From Bradyrhizobium sp. 4 (GTDB lineage: Bacteria > Pseudomonadota > Alphaproteobacteria > Rhizobiales > Xanthobacteraceae): a stretch of 64,000 bases of DNA. A program made the position numbers and the translations under genes. The notes below the pieces were generated by a model. It saw only the letters and a program-made list of their open reading frames with translations. It searched no databases and was not told the DNA's origin. Position 1 is the stretch's first letter; each line of letters opens with the position of its first letter. Below are positions 42,315-50,033 of this stretch, piece by piece. The stretch spans positions 3,410,001 through 3,474,000 of the forward strand of contig NZ_CP064686.1 in the NCBI RefSeq assembly GCF_023100905.1, in the 5' to 3' direction.

Positions 42315-43823
42315 TCAGTAGTCGTTGCCGCTGCGGTCCGGCACCTGGCTGTCCGGCGCGAGGTCGCCGAACCGCGTGATCGACGCTTCGAAGGCCAGAT
42401 CGACGGTGCCGGTCGGTCCGTGGCGCTGCTTGCCGATGATGACTTCGGCCTTGCCATGCGCAAGATCCATGTCCAGGCGCCATTTTTCGTGCTCGGGTGT
42501 GCCCGGGCGCGGCTCCTTGTTTCCGAGGTAATATTCCTCGCGGTAGACGAACAGCACGACGTCGGCGTCCTGCTCGATCGAGCCCGATTCGCGCAAATCC
42601 GAGAGCTGCGGCCGCTTGTCGTCACGCGACTCGACCTGGCGCGAGAGCTGCGAGAGCGCAATCACGGGCACGCTGAGTTCCTTGGCGAGCGCTTTCAGGC
42701 TAGTCGTGATCTCGGTGATTTCCTGCACGCGGTTTTCGCTGCGCTTGCCCGAACCCGACAAGAGCTGGATGTAGTCGATGACGATGAGGTCGAGGCCCTT
42801 CTGCCGCTTCAGCCGGCGGGCGCGCGCCATCAGCTGGGCAATGGAGAGACCGCCGGTCTCGTCGACATAGAAGGGCAGCGACTGCAGCTCGATCGAGACC
42901 TCGCGGATCTTCTCGAAATCGGCCTCCGAGATGCCGCCGCGGCGGATCGAGGAGGAGGGGATGCCGGTGCGCTCGGCCACGATACGCGTGGCGAGCTGGT
43001 CGGCCGACATTTCGCAGGAGAAGAAGCCGATGACGCCGCCATGGGCGGCCTTCATGGTGCCGTCGGCCTGGAGTTCTGGAACGTAGGCGCGGGCGACGTT
43101 GTAGGCGATGTTGGTTGCAAGCGAGGTCTTGCCCATGCCGGGACGGCCGGCGACGATGATGAGGTCGGAGTGCTGCAACCCACCCATCTTGGTGTCGAGG
43201 TCGCGCAGGCCGGTCGAGATGCCCGACAGCTTTCCGTCGCGCTGGAACGCTTTCGCGGCCAGATCGACCGCAAGCGTCAGCGCCTGCGAAAATTTCTGGA
43301 AGCCACCGTCATAGCGACCGGATTCGGCGAGTTCGTAGAGGCGGCGCTCGGCGTCCTCAATCTGCGCCCGCGGCGCGAAGTCGACCGGGGCATCATAGGC
43401 GACATTGACCATGTCCTCGCCGATGCCGATCAGGTCGCGTCGCAATGCCAGATCGTAGATGGTGCGCCCATAATCCTGCGCATTGATGATCGTGGTCGCT
43501 TCGGCAGCGAGGCGCGCCAGATATTGCCCGATGGTCATGCCGCCGATGTCGGTGTCGGCGGGCAGGAAGGTCTTCAGCGTGACGGGCGTCGCGATCTTGC
43601 CCATCCGGATCAGGCTCGAGGCGGTCTCGAAGATGGTCTGGTGCAGCGGCTCGAAGTAATGCTTCGGCTCCAGGAAGTCGGAGACGCGGTAAAACGCGTC
43701 GTTGTTGACCAGGATCGCGCCCAGCAGGCTCTGTTCCGCCTCGATATTATGCGGCGCGCTCCGATAAGCGGGAGTTCCGGCTTCGGGCGCGAGTTTGAGA
43801 ACGTTCGAATCAGTCAGGGCCAT
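42315..43823 (-). CDS. dnaB: Replicative DNA helicase DnaB
   Basis: A 502-residue protein from the ATG at 43823 (MALTDSNVLKLAPEAG); the frame is open farther but without family sequence. The N-terminal domain binds primase (HNIEAEQSLLGAILVNNDAF). The RecA-like domain has Walker A GRPGMGKTSLATNI and the DnaB-type motifs FSCEMSADQL, DYIQLLSGSG and ALSQLSRQVESRDDKRPQLSDLRESG (seen in parts). No intein interrupts the core. It unwinds DNA at the replication fork. Alr follows 45 bases later, so the two form a unit. Confidence 0.95.
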   Translation of the reverse strand: MALTDSNVLKLAPEAGTPAYRSAPHNIEAEQSLLGAILVNNDAFYRVSDFLEPKHYFEPLHQTIFETASSLIRMGKIATPVTLKTFLPADTDIGGMTIGQYLARLAAEATTIINAQDYGRTIYDLALRRDLIGIGEDMVNVAYDAPVDFAPRAQIEDAERRLYELAESGRYDGGFQKFSQALTLAVDLAAKAFQRDGKLSGISTGLRDLDTKMGGLQHSDLIIVAGRPGMGKTSLATNIAYNVARAYVPELQADGTMKAAHGGVIGFFSCEMSADQLATRIVAERTGIPSSSIRRGGISEADFEKIREVSIELQSLPFYVDETGGLSIAQLMARARRLKRQKGLDLIVIDYIQLLSGSGKRSENRVQEITEITTSLKALAKELSVPVIALSQLSRQVESRDDKRPQLSDLRESGSIEQDADVVLFVYREEYYLGNKEPRPGTPEHEKWRLDMDLAHGKAEVIIGKQRHGPTGTVDLAFEASITRFGDLAPDSQVPDRSGNDY

Positions 43824-44112
43824 GGTCGAGCGATAGCAATTTTCTGGGGCGGATGCGGGGCCGGGATAAAGCGCCGCCTCAGACCAAAGCGGAAGCAAAA
43901 GCTCGCCGCTATCAACCGATCATTAAAATGGTGGATGATTGGCCGCCGCAGCCCGCGCCGCGCTTGACGGATTTTCCTGGAACCATGCCGGGACCTGAAA
44001 GCCGTCGCTACCGCGCCACGGAAAACGCTCGTTGAAGTGAACCTAATGGGTTGGCGGGCAGACGTATCGAGACGCGCGCGAAATGACGCACGCTGGGCGC
44101 TTTCGGCTCGGT

Positions 44113-44232
44113 TCAGACCAGCAGGAGGTAAACCAGTGCAACCAGAGCCGCCCCGACGCCGGTAGCGATCAGGGCGTAATCGGTGCGGAGGTCGTCCTGC
44201 ACGTCGAATGAGGTTTGGGTCTCTTTGCTCAT
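44113..44232 (-). CDS. 39-residue single-helix membrane protein
   Basis: A small frame from an ATG at 44232 to a TGA at 44113-44115. It encodes MSKETQTSFDVQDDLRTDY, followed by a single membrane segment ALIATGVGAALVALVYLLLV (one 20-residue helix). A charged, acidic N-terminus followed by a C-terminal helix is a common layout for small membrane proteins. I do not recognise the family. A perfect CRP-like palindrome lies 33 bases upstream, which supports that it is expressed and regulated. Confidence 0.5.
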   Translation of the reverse strand: MSKETQTSFDVQDDLRTDYALIATGVGAALVALVYLLLV

Positions 44233-44264
44233 GGCGACGGTCTAAGCCAGGGCCGACGAGACTT

Positions 44265-44282
44265 ATGTGAAGCAGATCACAT
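44265..44282. promoter_or_regulatory. CRP-like palindrome ATGTGA-N6-TCACAT
   Basis: The two 6-base arms ATGTGA (44265-44270) and TCACAT (44277-44282) are perfect inverted copies around AGCAGA. This is the enteric CRP consensus (TGTGA-N6-TCACA), not the FixK/FNR box (TTGAT-N4-ATCAA). It lies between a minus-strand 39-residue gene (start 44232) and a plus-strand small frame (start 44371), so either may be regulated. Confidence 0.55.
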
Positions 44283-44370
44283 CTCCCCGGATTCTTTCGG
44301 GGTTACAGCCGGAACAGGCATGTGGGCGGGGGGTTGTCTCCCGGTCTGCCACCAGGGAACGAGGCAAGCG

Positions 44371-44577
44371 ATGCGGCCAGAACGGCAGCCCCGGAATTGG
44401 CGAAGCGAAGCAGGCAGCCGACTTTGGCTGTCGGGGCTGATCGCGGCCATGGAGCATGCTGAGCGGCCTGAAGTGCGTCGGGAACCGGTCGCCCCCGAAA
44501 TCCTGAAGGCACTACGGATGCAATTGGCCTTAACGGCCTCTTTCCGGTCTGCTCCGATTTCGACCCTGCGCCACTAG
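44371..44577 (+). CDS. Hypothetical small protein
   Basis: A 68-residue frame from the ATG at 44371, with GAGGC upstream at suitable distance. The sequence starts MRPERQPRNWRSEAGSRLWL and has no membrane segment, signal peptide or recognised domain. It is rich in Arg, Ala, Glu and Pro. It ends 3 bases before the convergent cfa gene. It may be a real small gene downstream of the CRP-like site, but base composition and codon use alone cannot prove that. Confidence 0.4.
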   Translation: MRPERQPRNWRSEAGSRLWLSGLIAAMEHAERPEVRREPVAPEILKALRMQLALTASFRSAPISTLRH

Positions 44578-44580
44578 GAC

Positions 44581-45831
44581 TTATTCACCAGCCAGCTTCA
44601 GTCTCGGCTTGGCGCCGGCTTCGACGGCCCGCAGCCGGGCTTCTTCACGCGCGATGTAGTTGCGCGTCATCGGCACGACGCCCTGACGCCGGGTGAGTTG
44701 AATCTGGAAGTTCATCATATCCTGCTTGCGGAACGTCATCTCGCTGGCTGCCAGGTAAAATTCCCACATCAGCGCGAAGCGCTCGTCATACAGCTGCACG
44801 GCTTCTTCGCGCCGCGCCATGAAGCGCTCGCGCCATGCCTTCAGCGTTTCGGCGTAATGCAGGCGCAGTATCTCGATGTCGCAGATCAGCAGGCCGGCCC
44901 GCTCCATCGCCGGCAGCACCTCCGAGAGAGCAGGGATGTAGCCGCCGGGAAATATGTATTTGGCGATCCACGGATTAGTGGAGTCCGGGCCCTGCGAACG
45001 GCCGATCGAGTGCAGCAACATGACGCCGTCCTTGTCCAGCAGCTCGGCGCAGCGCTGGAAGTAGGTGTCGTAGAAGCGCGCGCCGACATGCTCCAACATG
45101 CCGACTGAGACGATGCGGTCGAACGGGCCGGCGATGTCGCGATAGTCCTGAAGCAGGAATTTGGCGGATCTGGTCAGGCCCTTTTCGGCTGCGCGCGCAT
45201 TGGCGATCTGCAACTGCTCGGTCGATAACGTGACGCCAGTGACGTCAGCACCTGCGATCTCGGCGAGATAGAGCCCAAGTCCGCCCCAGCCCGAGCCGAT
45301 GTCGAGGACGCGCTGGCCGTCCTTGACGAGCAGCTTTGCGGCAACGTGCCGTTTCTTGGCGAGCTGCGCATCGTCGAGCGTGCTCTCCGGCGTCTCGAAA
45401 TAGGCGCAGCTGTATTGCTTGTCGGCGTCGAGAAAGAGCGAATAGAGCCTTGCATCGAGATCGTAATGGTGTGCGACGTTGCTGCGGGAGCGCGGGCGCG
45501 GATTGAACTGCTTCAGGTGCCGCACCAGATAGCGCAGGTGCCACCAGGGTTTTGCCCAGTGCGGCAATAGCTCGGGTTGATCGAGCAGGATCGCGAGGGC
45601 ATCAGCTACGGTGCCGTGCTCGACGACGAACTCGCCGTCCATGTAGGCCTCGCCAAGCCCGAGCTCGGGATTGACGAGGATCCTTCGTTCTGCGTCCACG
45701 GTGACGAAGCGGACTGCGACCGGTTCGCCCGAGCCGTCGCCGACGGTGAACTTCGCGCCCTTCGCCGTGGTCACCGTCATCGACCCGCGGCGGATGAATT
45801 GAGACAGGAATTGACGCAGCAATCGATCCAT
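44581..45831 (-). CDS. cfa: Cyclopropane-fatty-acyl-phospholipid synthase
   Basis: A 416-residue enzyme from the ATG at 45831 (MDRLLRQFLSQFI); the open frame continues upstream by 18 codons without family match. The N-terminal lipid-binding region is followed by the SAM-binding site VLDIGSGWGGLGLYLAEI and the catalytic box GMLEHVGARFYDTYF. It adds a methylene bridge to unsaturated acyl chains of membrane phospholipids, often in stationary or acid-stressed cells. It is a single gene divergent from the cytochrome-like gene at 46112. The C-terminus (MTRNYIAREEARL) is close to the usual end. Confidence 0.9.
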   Translation of the reverse strand: MDRLLRQFLSQFIRRGSMTVTTAKGAKFTVGDGSGEPVAVRFVTVDAERRILVNPELGLGEAYMDGEFVVEHGTVADALAILLDQPELLPHWAKPWWHLRYLVRHLKQFNPRPRSRSNVAHHYDLDARLYSLFLDADKQYSCAYFETPESTLDDAQLAKKRHVAAKLLVKDGQRVLDIGSGWGGLGLYLAEIAGADVTGVTLSTEQLQIANARAAEKGLTRSAKFLLQDYRDIAGPFDRIVSVGMLEHVGARFYDTYFQRCAELLDKDGVMLLHSIGRSQGPDSTNPWIAKYIFPGGYIPALSEVLPAMERAGLLICDIEILRLHYAETLKAWRERFMARREEAVQLYDERFALMWEFYLAASEMTFRKQDMMNFQIQLTRRQGVVPMTRNYIAREEARLRAVEAGAKPRLKLAGE

Positions 45832-46111
45832 CGGTACCCATCCTCTCGAGCGGACCCGAAGAGATGCGACTACCCGGCCTTTCACACCCTACGCCCGGGC
45901 ATCTCGGCGGTTCCTATGCGTTTGCATCTAGATCTAGGGAGGTGTCCCGGGCCCGCTATTGCGCTGTGCTCAAAGCGGATATTCCCAAACCGCTTAATCA
46001 CATCCTTGCGCGCGGAGGCTGCTTCCATTCGCGGCTCAATCGGATAAAAGGTGACCCGCCGCGGCGCCGCCTGCCGGCTGCACCTCTCGGAATTCAATGG
46101 AGATGATGGGA

Positions 46112-47128
46112 ATGTCGAGCCGAGCGCTCAGCCTCGCGACGATCTTGCTTCTGATCGGCTTCGGCGCGACCGATACCGTTCTCGCGCAGGCGACGAACCT
46201 CGAGGCCGGCAAGGCCCCATCCCAGCTTTTCGCGCAGACCTGCAATGCATGTCACAAGAGCCCGCGCGGCCTGTTGAAAACGGTGGCGCCGGGCTCGCTG
46301 CCGGGCTTCCTGCGCCAGCATTACACGACCAGCTCCGACATGGCCGGCGTGCTCGCCTCCTACCTCGTCTCCAACGGAGCCACCGACACCCGCTACCAGG
46401 CCAAGGACGGCAAGGACAAGAAGGACGGCGCCAAGGACAAGGACAAGGAAGCCAATACCAATCCCGCGCAGTCCCCCGAACGTCAGGGCCGCCGGCAACG
46501 TTCCCAGGAGTCCGCCAAGCCGGAAGGCGAGGGTGCCGCTCCCGCGGTCGAGGGCGCGCGTCAGAAACGCGCCGCGCGGCCGGCCGAAGAAGGAACGAAG
46601 GAAGGCGCGAAGCCCGAGGACCAGGCTGCCCCCGAAGGGCGCAAGGCCAAGCGTCTCGGCAAGCGTGGCAAGCCGGGAAGTGATGAGGCACCGAAGGTCG
46701 ATGCCGCGGCGCCCACGGCAGACGACAAGAAGTCCGAGCCGAAGGTCGAGTCCAAGCCCGAGACAAAGCCTGAGACTGCGAAGGGGGATTCCGGCGAGGC
46801 TAAATCCGAAGGCAGCAAATCTGAAGGCAGCAAGCCGTCCGAGAAGCCCGCCGAGGCCAAGCCGGAAAGTGCCAAGGTTGAGCCGCGCGGCAGCGAGGCT
46901 CCGGCGTTGCGGCCCGATCCAGTGCCGCAGGTGACGCCGGCGGCACCATCCGCCGCGAAGCCCGCCGAGCCAGCTGCGCCCAAGGCGGCGGAAGACGCCG
47001 CCCCCAAGCCCACCGCAAGGGCCGAACCGCCAGCGAAGTCGCAGGAGCCCGCGCCGCCCGCAACCGCTGCGGCCCCACCGCCGCCAGCCGAATCGTCCGG
47101 TCCGCCGACGCCGCCGATTTCCCGATAA
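46112..47128 (+). CDS. Cytochrome c-like secreted protein with a long low-complexity tail
   Basis: About 338 residues; four in-frame ATGs lie at 46097, 46103, 46106 and 46112, and the last has the best ribosome-site spacing (GGAG). A signal peptide ends near LAQATN. A single heme-type C-x-x-C-H (CNACH) is at residues 44-48, with KSPRGLLKTV and SDMAGVLASYLVSN after it; the Met of that segment could be the distal ligand. From about residue 95 the protein is a lysine, glutamate, proline and alanine-rich disordered tail over 240 residues. A small soluble cytochrome tethered to an unstructured tail is the best description; function unknown. Confidence 0.7.
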   Translation: MSSRALSLATILLLIGFGATDTVLAQATNLEAGKAPSQLFAQTCNACHKSPRGLLKTVAPGSLPGFLRQHYTTSSDMAGVLASYLVSNGATDTRYQAKDGKDKKDGAKDKDKEANTNPAQSPERQGRRQRSQESAKPEGEGAAPAVEGARQKRAARPAEEGTKEGAKPEDQAAPEGRKAKRLGKRGKPGSDEAPKVDAAAPTADDKKSEPKVESKPETKPETAKGDSGEAKSEGSKSEGSKPSEKPAEAKPESAKVEPRGSEAPALRPDPVPQVTPAAPSAAKPAEPAAPKAAEDAAPKPTARAEPPAKSQEPAPPATAAAPPPPAESSGPPTPPISR

Positions 47129-47149
47129 ACGACCATATATTTCGACATG

Positions 47150-47177
47150 CGAAGGCCGCGCGCTCGCGCGGCCTTCG
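47150..47177 (+). terminator. Intrinsic terminator-like hairpin after the cytochrome-like gene
   Basis: The stem CGAAGGCCGCG (47150-47160) pairs with CGCGGCCTTCG (47167-47177) around a 6-base loop, 11 base pairs, 21 bases after the stop. A weak T stretch (TCGTCTT) follows. It separates the cytochrome-like gene from the thioesterase remnant. Confidence 0.75.
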
Positions 47178-47452
47178 TCGTCTTGACCGCAACACGATCG
47201 ATCGCAGCCGCGATCTCGCGCGGCCAGCCGGCGTTGACGGCCGAATACAAGCTCAATCTGTTGTCGCCCGCGGCTGGCAAGAAACTGATCTGCCGGGCGA
47301 GGGTGATCAAGCCGGGGCGTCAGGTCTCCGTGGTCGCAGCCGACGCTTTCTGCGTCACCGACGGCATCGAGAAGCAACCGGCAACCGCGCTCGCGTCGAT
47401 CGCGATGCTGAGCGAGGACGTTGGCGCCAAAACGAAAAGCCCGGCCGCCTGA
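47178..47452 (+). pseudogene. Remnant of a PaaI-family (hotdog) thioesterase gene
   Basis: This stretch, read in the frame ending at 47452, encodes the C-terminal half of a hotdog thioesterase: TAEYKLNLLSPAAGKKLICR, VIKPGRQVSVVAADAF and KQPATALASIAML. The N-terminal half, with the catalytic segment usually HGGxxxxLADxA, is missing; upstream is instead the hairpin terminator of the cytochrome-like gene. A possible start codon inside the terminator hairpin (47147) would not give a working protein. I call it a truncated gene. Confidence 0.7.
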
Positions 47453-47465
47453 GGCGACCGGGCTT
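47437..47465 (-). terminator. Intrinsic terminator of the rpsF-rpsR-rplI unit
   Basis: On the minus strand AAGCCCGGTCGCC pairs with GGCGGCCGGGCTT around a 3-base loop, 13 base pairs with one G-U, followed by TTCGTTTT. It begins 26 bases after the rplI stop (47491). The T-rich tail on this side makes it a classical terminator for the minus strand; the stop codon of the thioesterase remnant falls within it. Confidence 0.85.
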
Positions 47466-47490
47466 CGAAAGCCTTGCGCGAATGCGAGGC

Positions 47491-48096
47491 TTACTTCTCG
47501 GTCTCTTCCGCAGCCGGCGCCGGCTCGGCGTCGTCCTGCTGGGCTTCCGGGTCGAAGAACTCGCCGGCAGCTGCGATCGCTTCGGCCGCAGCATCCCGGT
47601 CTTCGTTCCGGCTCGAGATGTCCTCGCCGCGGTTGATGCGCTCGGCCTCGTCCTGGCTGCGCGCCACGGTGACACTGATCTCGATCTCGACCTCGGGGTG
47701 GATGGCGACCGTGATGGTGTGCTTGCCGATGGTCTTGATCGGCGCGTCGAGCTGAACCTGCGGGCGGGACAGTGAAACACCGTCGGCTTCGAACGCCACG
47801 ACGATGTCGCGCACGTTGACCGAGCCGAACAGCTGGCCGGCTTCCGAAGCCTGACGGATCACGATGATGTTCTTGCCCTGGATCTTCTCGGCGATCTTGG
47901 ACGCCTCGCCCTTGGACTCAAGGTTGCGAGCCTCGAGCTCGGCCTTCATGCCGTCGTACTTGGCACGGTTGTCGGCGGTGGCGCGCAGCGCCTTGCCGCG
48001 CTTGAGCAGGAAATTGCGGGCATAGCCGTCGCGAACCTTCACGACTTCGCCCATGTGACCGAGCTTGTTGACGCGTTCCAGCAAAATGACTTCCAT
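47491..48096 (-). CDS. rplI: 50S ribosomal protein L9
   Basis: A 201-residue L9. The N-terminal rRNA-binding domain is MEVILLERVNKLGHMGEVVK, with VRDGYARNFLLKRGKA, then the long linker helix and the C-terminal domain (about residues 75-148). Beyond that, about 50 extra acidic residues (AEAIAAAGEFFDPEAQQDDA and a Glu/Ala-rich end) extend past the usual length near 150. Acidic C-terminal extensions of this type are common in rhizobial L9. It is the last gene of the rpsF-rpsR-DUF2232-rplI unit. Confidence 0.96.
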   Translation of the reverse strand: MEVILLERVNKLGHMGEVVKVRDGYARNFLLKRGKALRATADNRAKYDGMKAELEARNLESKGEASKIAEKIQGKNIIVIRQASEAGQLFGSVNVRDIVVAFEADGVSLSRPQVQLDAPIKTIGKHTITVAIHPEVEIEISVTVARSQDEAERINRGEDISSRNEDRDAAAEAIAAAGEFFDPEAQQDDAEPAPAAEETEK

Positions 48097-48159
48097 ATTC
48101 GTTCTCCTTTGATGTGTTGAGTGAGTTGGAATTTCGAACTTGAACTTTCGGATTTGAAC

Positions 48160-49137
48160 TCAAGAGGTCGGCAGCGGCGGTGGCTGGCGCGTACGAAGGA
48201 AGCGTTCGCGGAGGCCGAACACGGCATCCGCGAGGCCGAGGATCACCATCGCCATGACGGGCCATCCGAACACGACCACGACGGCGTAGGTAGAGCCGAG
48301 CCAGAAGGTGCGGCTCTTCAGCGCCAGCGTCAGCGTGTGCAGCACGGCAAAGCCGGTCAGCGCATATCCCATCATCAGCGCCGCCGCCGCGATCTGCGCC
48401 ACGATCGCAAGCAGCCCGCCGGTGAAGCAGAAGGCGAGCGCGATGCAGAGCGCCACGAGCGTCATCGGCGGCAGCTCCGCCGTCATCAGGTCCGGCCAGG
48501 GGCGTCGCAGCCGGCCCGACGTCGCCGTCACCTTGGTGCTGAGCCAGAGGTTGAGGGTCAGCGTCATCATCGCGACGATGGTGGCGGCGGCCGGCACGAT
48601 CCGCACCAGTGCGTCGACGAATTGGTCGGTCTCGCCGGAGGTCTGCGGGTCGGCGGCGCGGAGGAGGCGCATCAGGCCACGGCGTAGCGTGCCGGTGATG
48701 GTCTCGGCGTCGGTGCCGAGCGTGAGCAGGGCGGCGAGCGTGGTCAGTGTGGCGAAGCCCGCGATCCACAGCAGGATGCGGCCGACCGGATACCACTCGA
48801 GCACTGGCTCAGTGGGCGGCTCGGCGGCGGGCTTCGGCGCGGCGGGTCCGACCTGCCGGCTGAGCAGGACGAGATGGCCGAGCCACCAGGCCGGCAATGC
48901 GACGGTGACGGCGAAGGCAATGCAGTAGGGCAGGCCGAACAGCGCGCCGAGGCCAACCGCGGCGGCGATGCCGCCGAGGCTCGCGCAAAGCGGTCCCCAG
49001 CCGATCGAAGCGACCATCAGCGGCAGCGGTGCGAGATAGAACAGGACGAGCGAGATCAGCGCGCCCGAAGCGATCGAGGCGAACATCAGGGCCGACGCAG
49101 CGCCGGCGATCAGGGCTATCAGTCCAAAGGCCATCAT
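48160..49137 (-). CDS. DUF2232 membrane protein
   Basis: A 325-residue membrane protein from the double ATG at 49137, with AAGGGAG upstream. About nine hydrophobic segments are present. It matches DUF2232, which in alphaproteobacteria sits between rpsR and rplI (as here) and is related to the YybS family. The middle section, GLMRLLRAADPQTSGETDQF, is a hydrophilic loop. Function is unknown, but the position inside a ribosomal protein operon is conserved and suggests expression linked to growth. Confidence 0.85.
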   Translation of the reverse strand: MMAFGLIALIAGAASALMFASIASGALISLVLFYLAPLPLMVASIGWGPLCASLGGIAAAVGLGALFGLPYCIAFAVTVALPAWWLGHLVLLSRQVGPAAPKPAAEPPTEPVLEWYPVGRILLWIAGFATLTTLAALLTLGTDAETITGTLRRGLMRLLRAADPQTSGETDQFVDALVRIVPAAATIVAMMTLTLNLWLSTKVTATSGRLRRPWPDLMTAELPPMTLVALCIALAFCFTGGLLAIVAQIAAAALMMGYALTGFAVLHTLTLALKSRTFWLGSTYAVVVVFGWPVMAMVILGLADAVFGLRERFLRTRQPPPLPTS

Positions 49138-49229
49138 CAGCTGTCCCGCTCCCTTCGAGCGGTTAGAGGCATCTCGCCCCAACCATCGGCGACCGGACGA
49201 CCCGGAAGCCTTATGAGAAACTAGGTAGC

Positions 49230-49259
49230 TCGGCCGGCGGCGATGTCGCCGCCGGCCGA
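49230..49259 (-). terminator. Strong hairpin between rpsR and the DUF2232 gene
   Basis: A perfect 14-base-pair inverted repeat, TCGGCCGGCGGCGA at 49230-49243 with its complement at 49246-49259, starts 8 bases after the rpsR stop on the minus strand. There is no T-run after it, so it is more likely an attenuator or a 3'-end stabiliser, making rpsF-rpsR more abundant than the downstream genes. Confidence 0.75.
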
Positions 49260-49266
49260 ATTCGTC

Positions 49267-49506
49267 TTAGCGAATGACGTAGGGCAGCAGGCCCAAGAAC
49301 CGCGCGCGCTTGATGGCGCGGGCAAGCTCACGCTGCTTCTTCGCGGACACCGCGGTGATGCGGCTCGGCACGATCTTGCCGCGCTCGGAGACGTAACGCA
49401 TCAGCAGCTTGGAGTCCTTGTAGTCGATCTTCGGAGCATTCGCGCCCGTGAACGGGCAGCTCTTGCGGCGACGGAAAAACGGGCGGCGTGCACCAGCTTC
49501 AGCCAT
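49267..49506 (-). CDS. rpsR: 30S ribosomal protein S18
   Basis: A 79-residue S18 of normal length for alphaproteobacteria. Typical sequence is seen in FFRRRKSCPFTGANAPKIDY, DSKLLMRYVSERGKIVPSRI and TAVSAKKQRELARAIKRARF. It binds 16S rRNA as a heterodimer with S6, whose gene is immediately upstream (5 bases). A strong hairpin follows the stop. Confidence 0.97.
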   Translation of the reverse strand: MAEAGARRPFFRRRKSCPFTGANAPKIDYKDSKLLMRYVSERGKIVPSRITAVSAKKQRELARAIKRARFLGLLPYVIR

Positions 49507-49511
49507 TGTTC

Positions 49512-50033
49512 TTACTCCCCATCCGTCGTGGTGGTGGTGGTCGTGGTGGTTTCAGCGTCTTCGCGCGGACGGCGCGGACCGCGGTCACCGCGGAAGCCGC
49601 CACCTTCACGATCGCCACCACGGAAACCACCCTCGCGGTCGCCACGGAAGCCACCGCCTTCGCGATCGCCACGGAATCCGCCGCCACGGTCGTCACGCTC
49701 GCGGTCACGGTCGGCCTTGCGCATCATCGCGGACGGGCCTTCCTCGAGCTCCTCGACGCGGACGCTGAGATAGCGGATCACGTCTTCGCTGATGCGCTCC
49801 TGGCGCTCGATCTCGGCGATCGCCGCGGACGGTGCATCGATGTTGAGCAGCACGAAATGCGCCTTGCGGTTCTTGTTCATGCGGTAGGTGAGGGAGCGTA
49901 CGCCCCAATTCTCGGTCTTGGTGACCTTGCCGCCGAGACCTTCGACGATGCCGGTCATTTGCGCAGTCAGCTCTTCGACCTGCTGCGTGCTCGCGTCTTG
50001 GCGCGCGAGAAAAACATGCTCATAGAGAGCCAT
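49512..50033 (-). CDS. rpsF: 30S ribosomal protein S6 with glycine-arginine repeats and poly-Thr tail
   Basis: A 173-residue S6 starting at the ATG at 50033, with GAGGAAAGGA as ribosome site. The S6 core is residues 1-100 (MALYEHVFLARQDAS, RSLTYRMNKNRKAHF). After that come charged residues, four imperfect GGGFRGDRE units (about residues 117-151), a run of nine threonines (162-170) and DGE. E. coli S6 carries post-translational glutamates; this tail is a different, disordered extension. It is the first gene of rpsF-rpsR-DUF2232-rplI, and a leader hairpin may control it. Confidence 0.95.
   Translation of the reverse strand: MALYEHVFLARQDASTQQVEELTAQMTGIVEGLGGKVTKTENWGVRSLTYRMNKNRKAHFVLLNIDAPSAAIAEIERQERISEDVIRYLSVRVEELEEGPSAMMRKADRDRERDDRGGGFRGDREGGGFRGDREGGFRGGDREGGGFRGDRGPRRPREDAETTTTTTTTTDGE
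49581..49685 (-). repeat. RGG-like coding repeats in rpsF
   Basis: This part of rpsF encodes four imperfect copies of GGGFRGDRE (27-base period), the third shortened to GGFRGGDRE. Farther on, 49524-49550 encodes nine consecutive threonines from ACC and ACG-type codons. The repeats are frame-preserving but likely to vary in length. Confidence 0.85.

Noticed and set aside
41163..43967. A 934-codon open frame on the plus strand across alr and dnaB
   Set aside because: It is the antisense shadow of two clear minus-strand genes in GC-rich DNA, with no family motif of its own.
43853..44035. A 60-codon frame upstream of dnaB
   Set aside because: No ribosome site and Pro/Arg-rich shadow-like composition.
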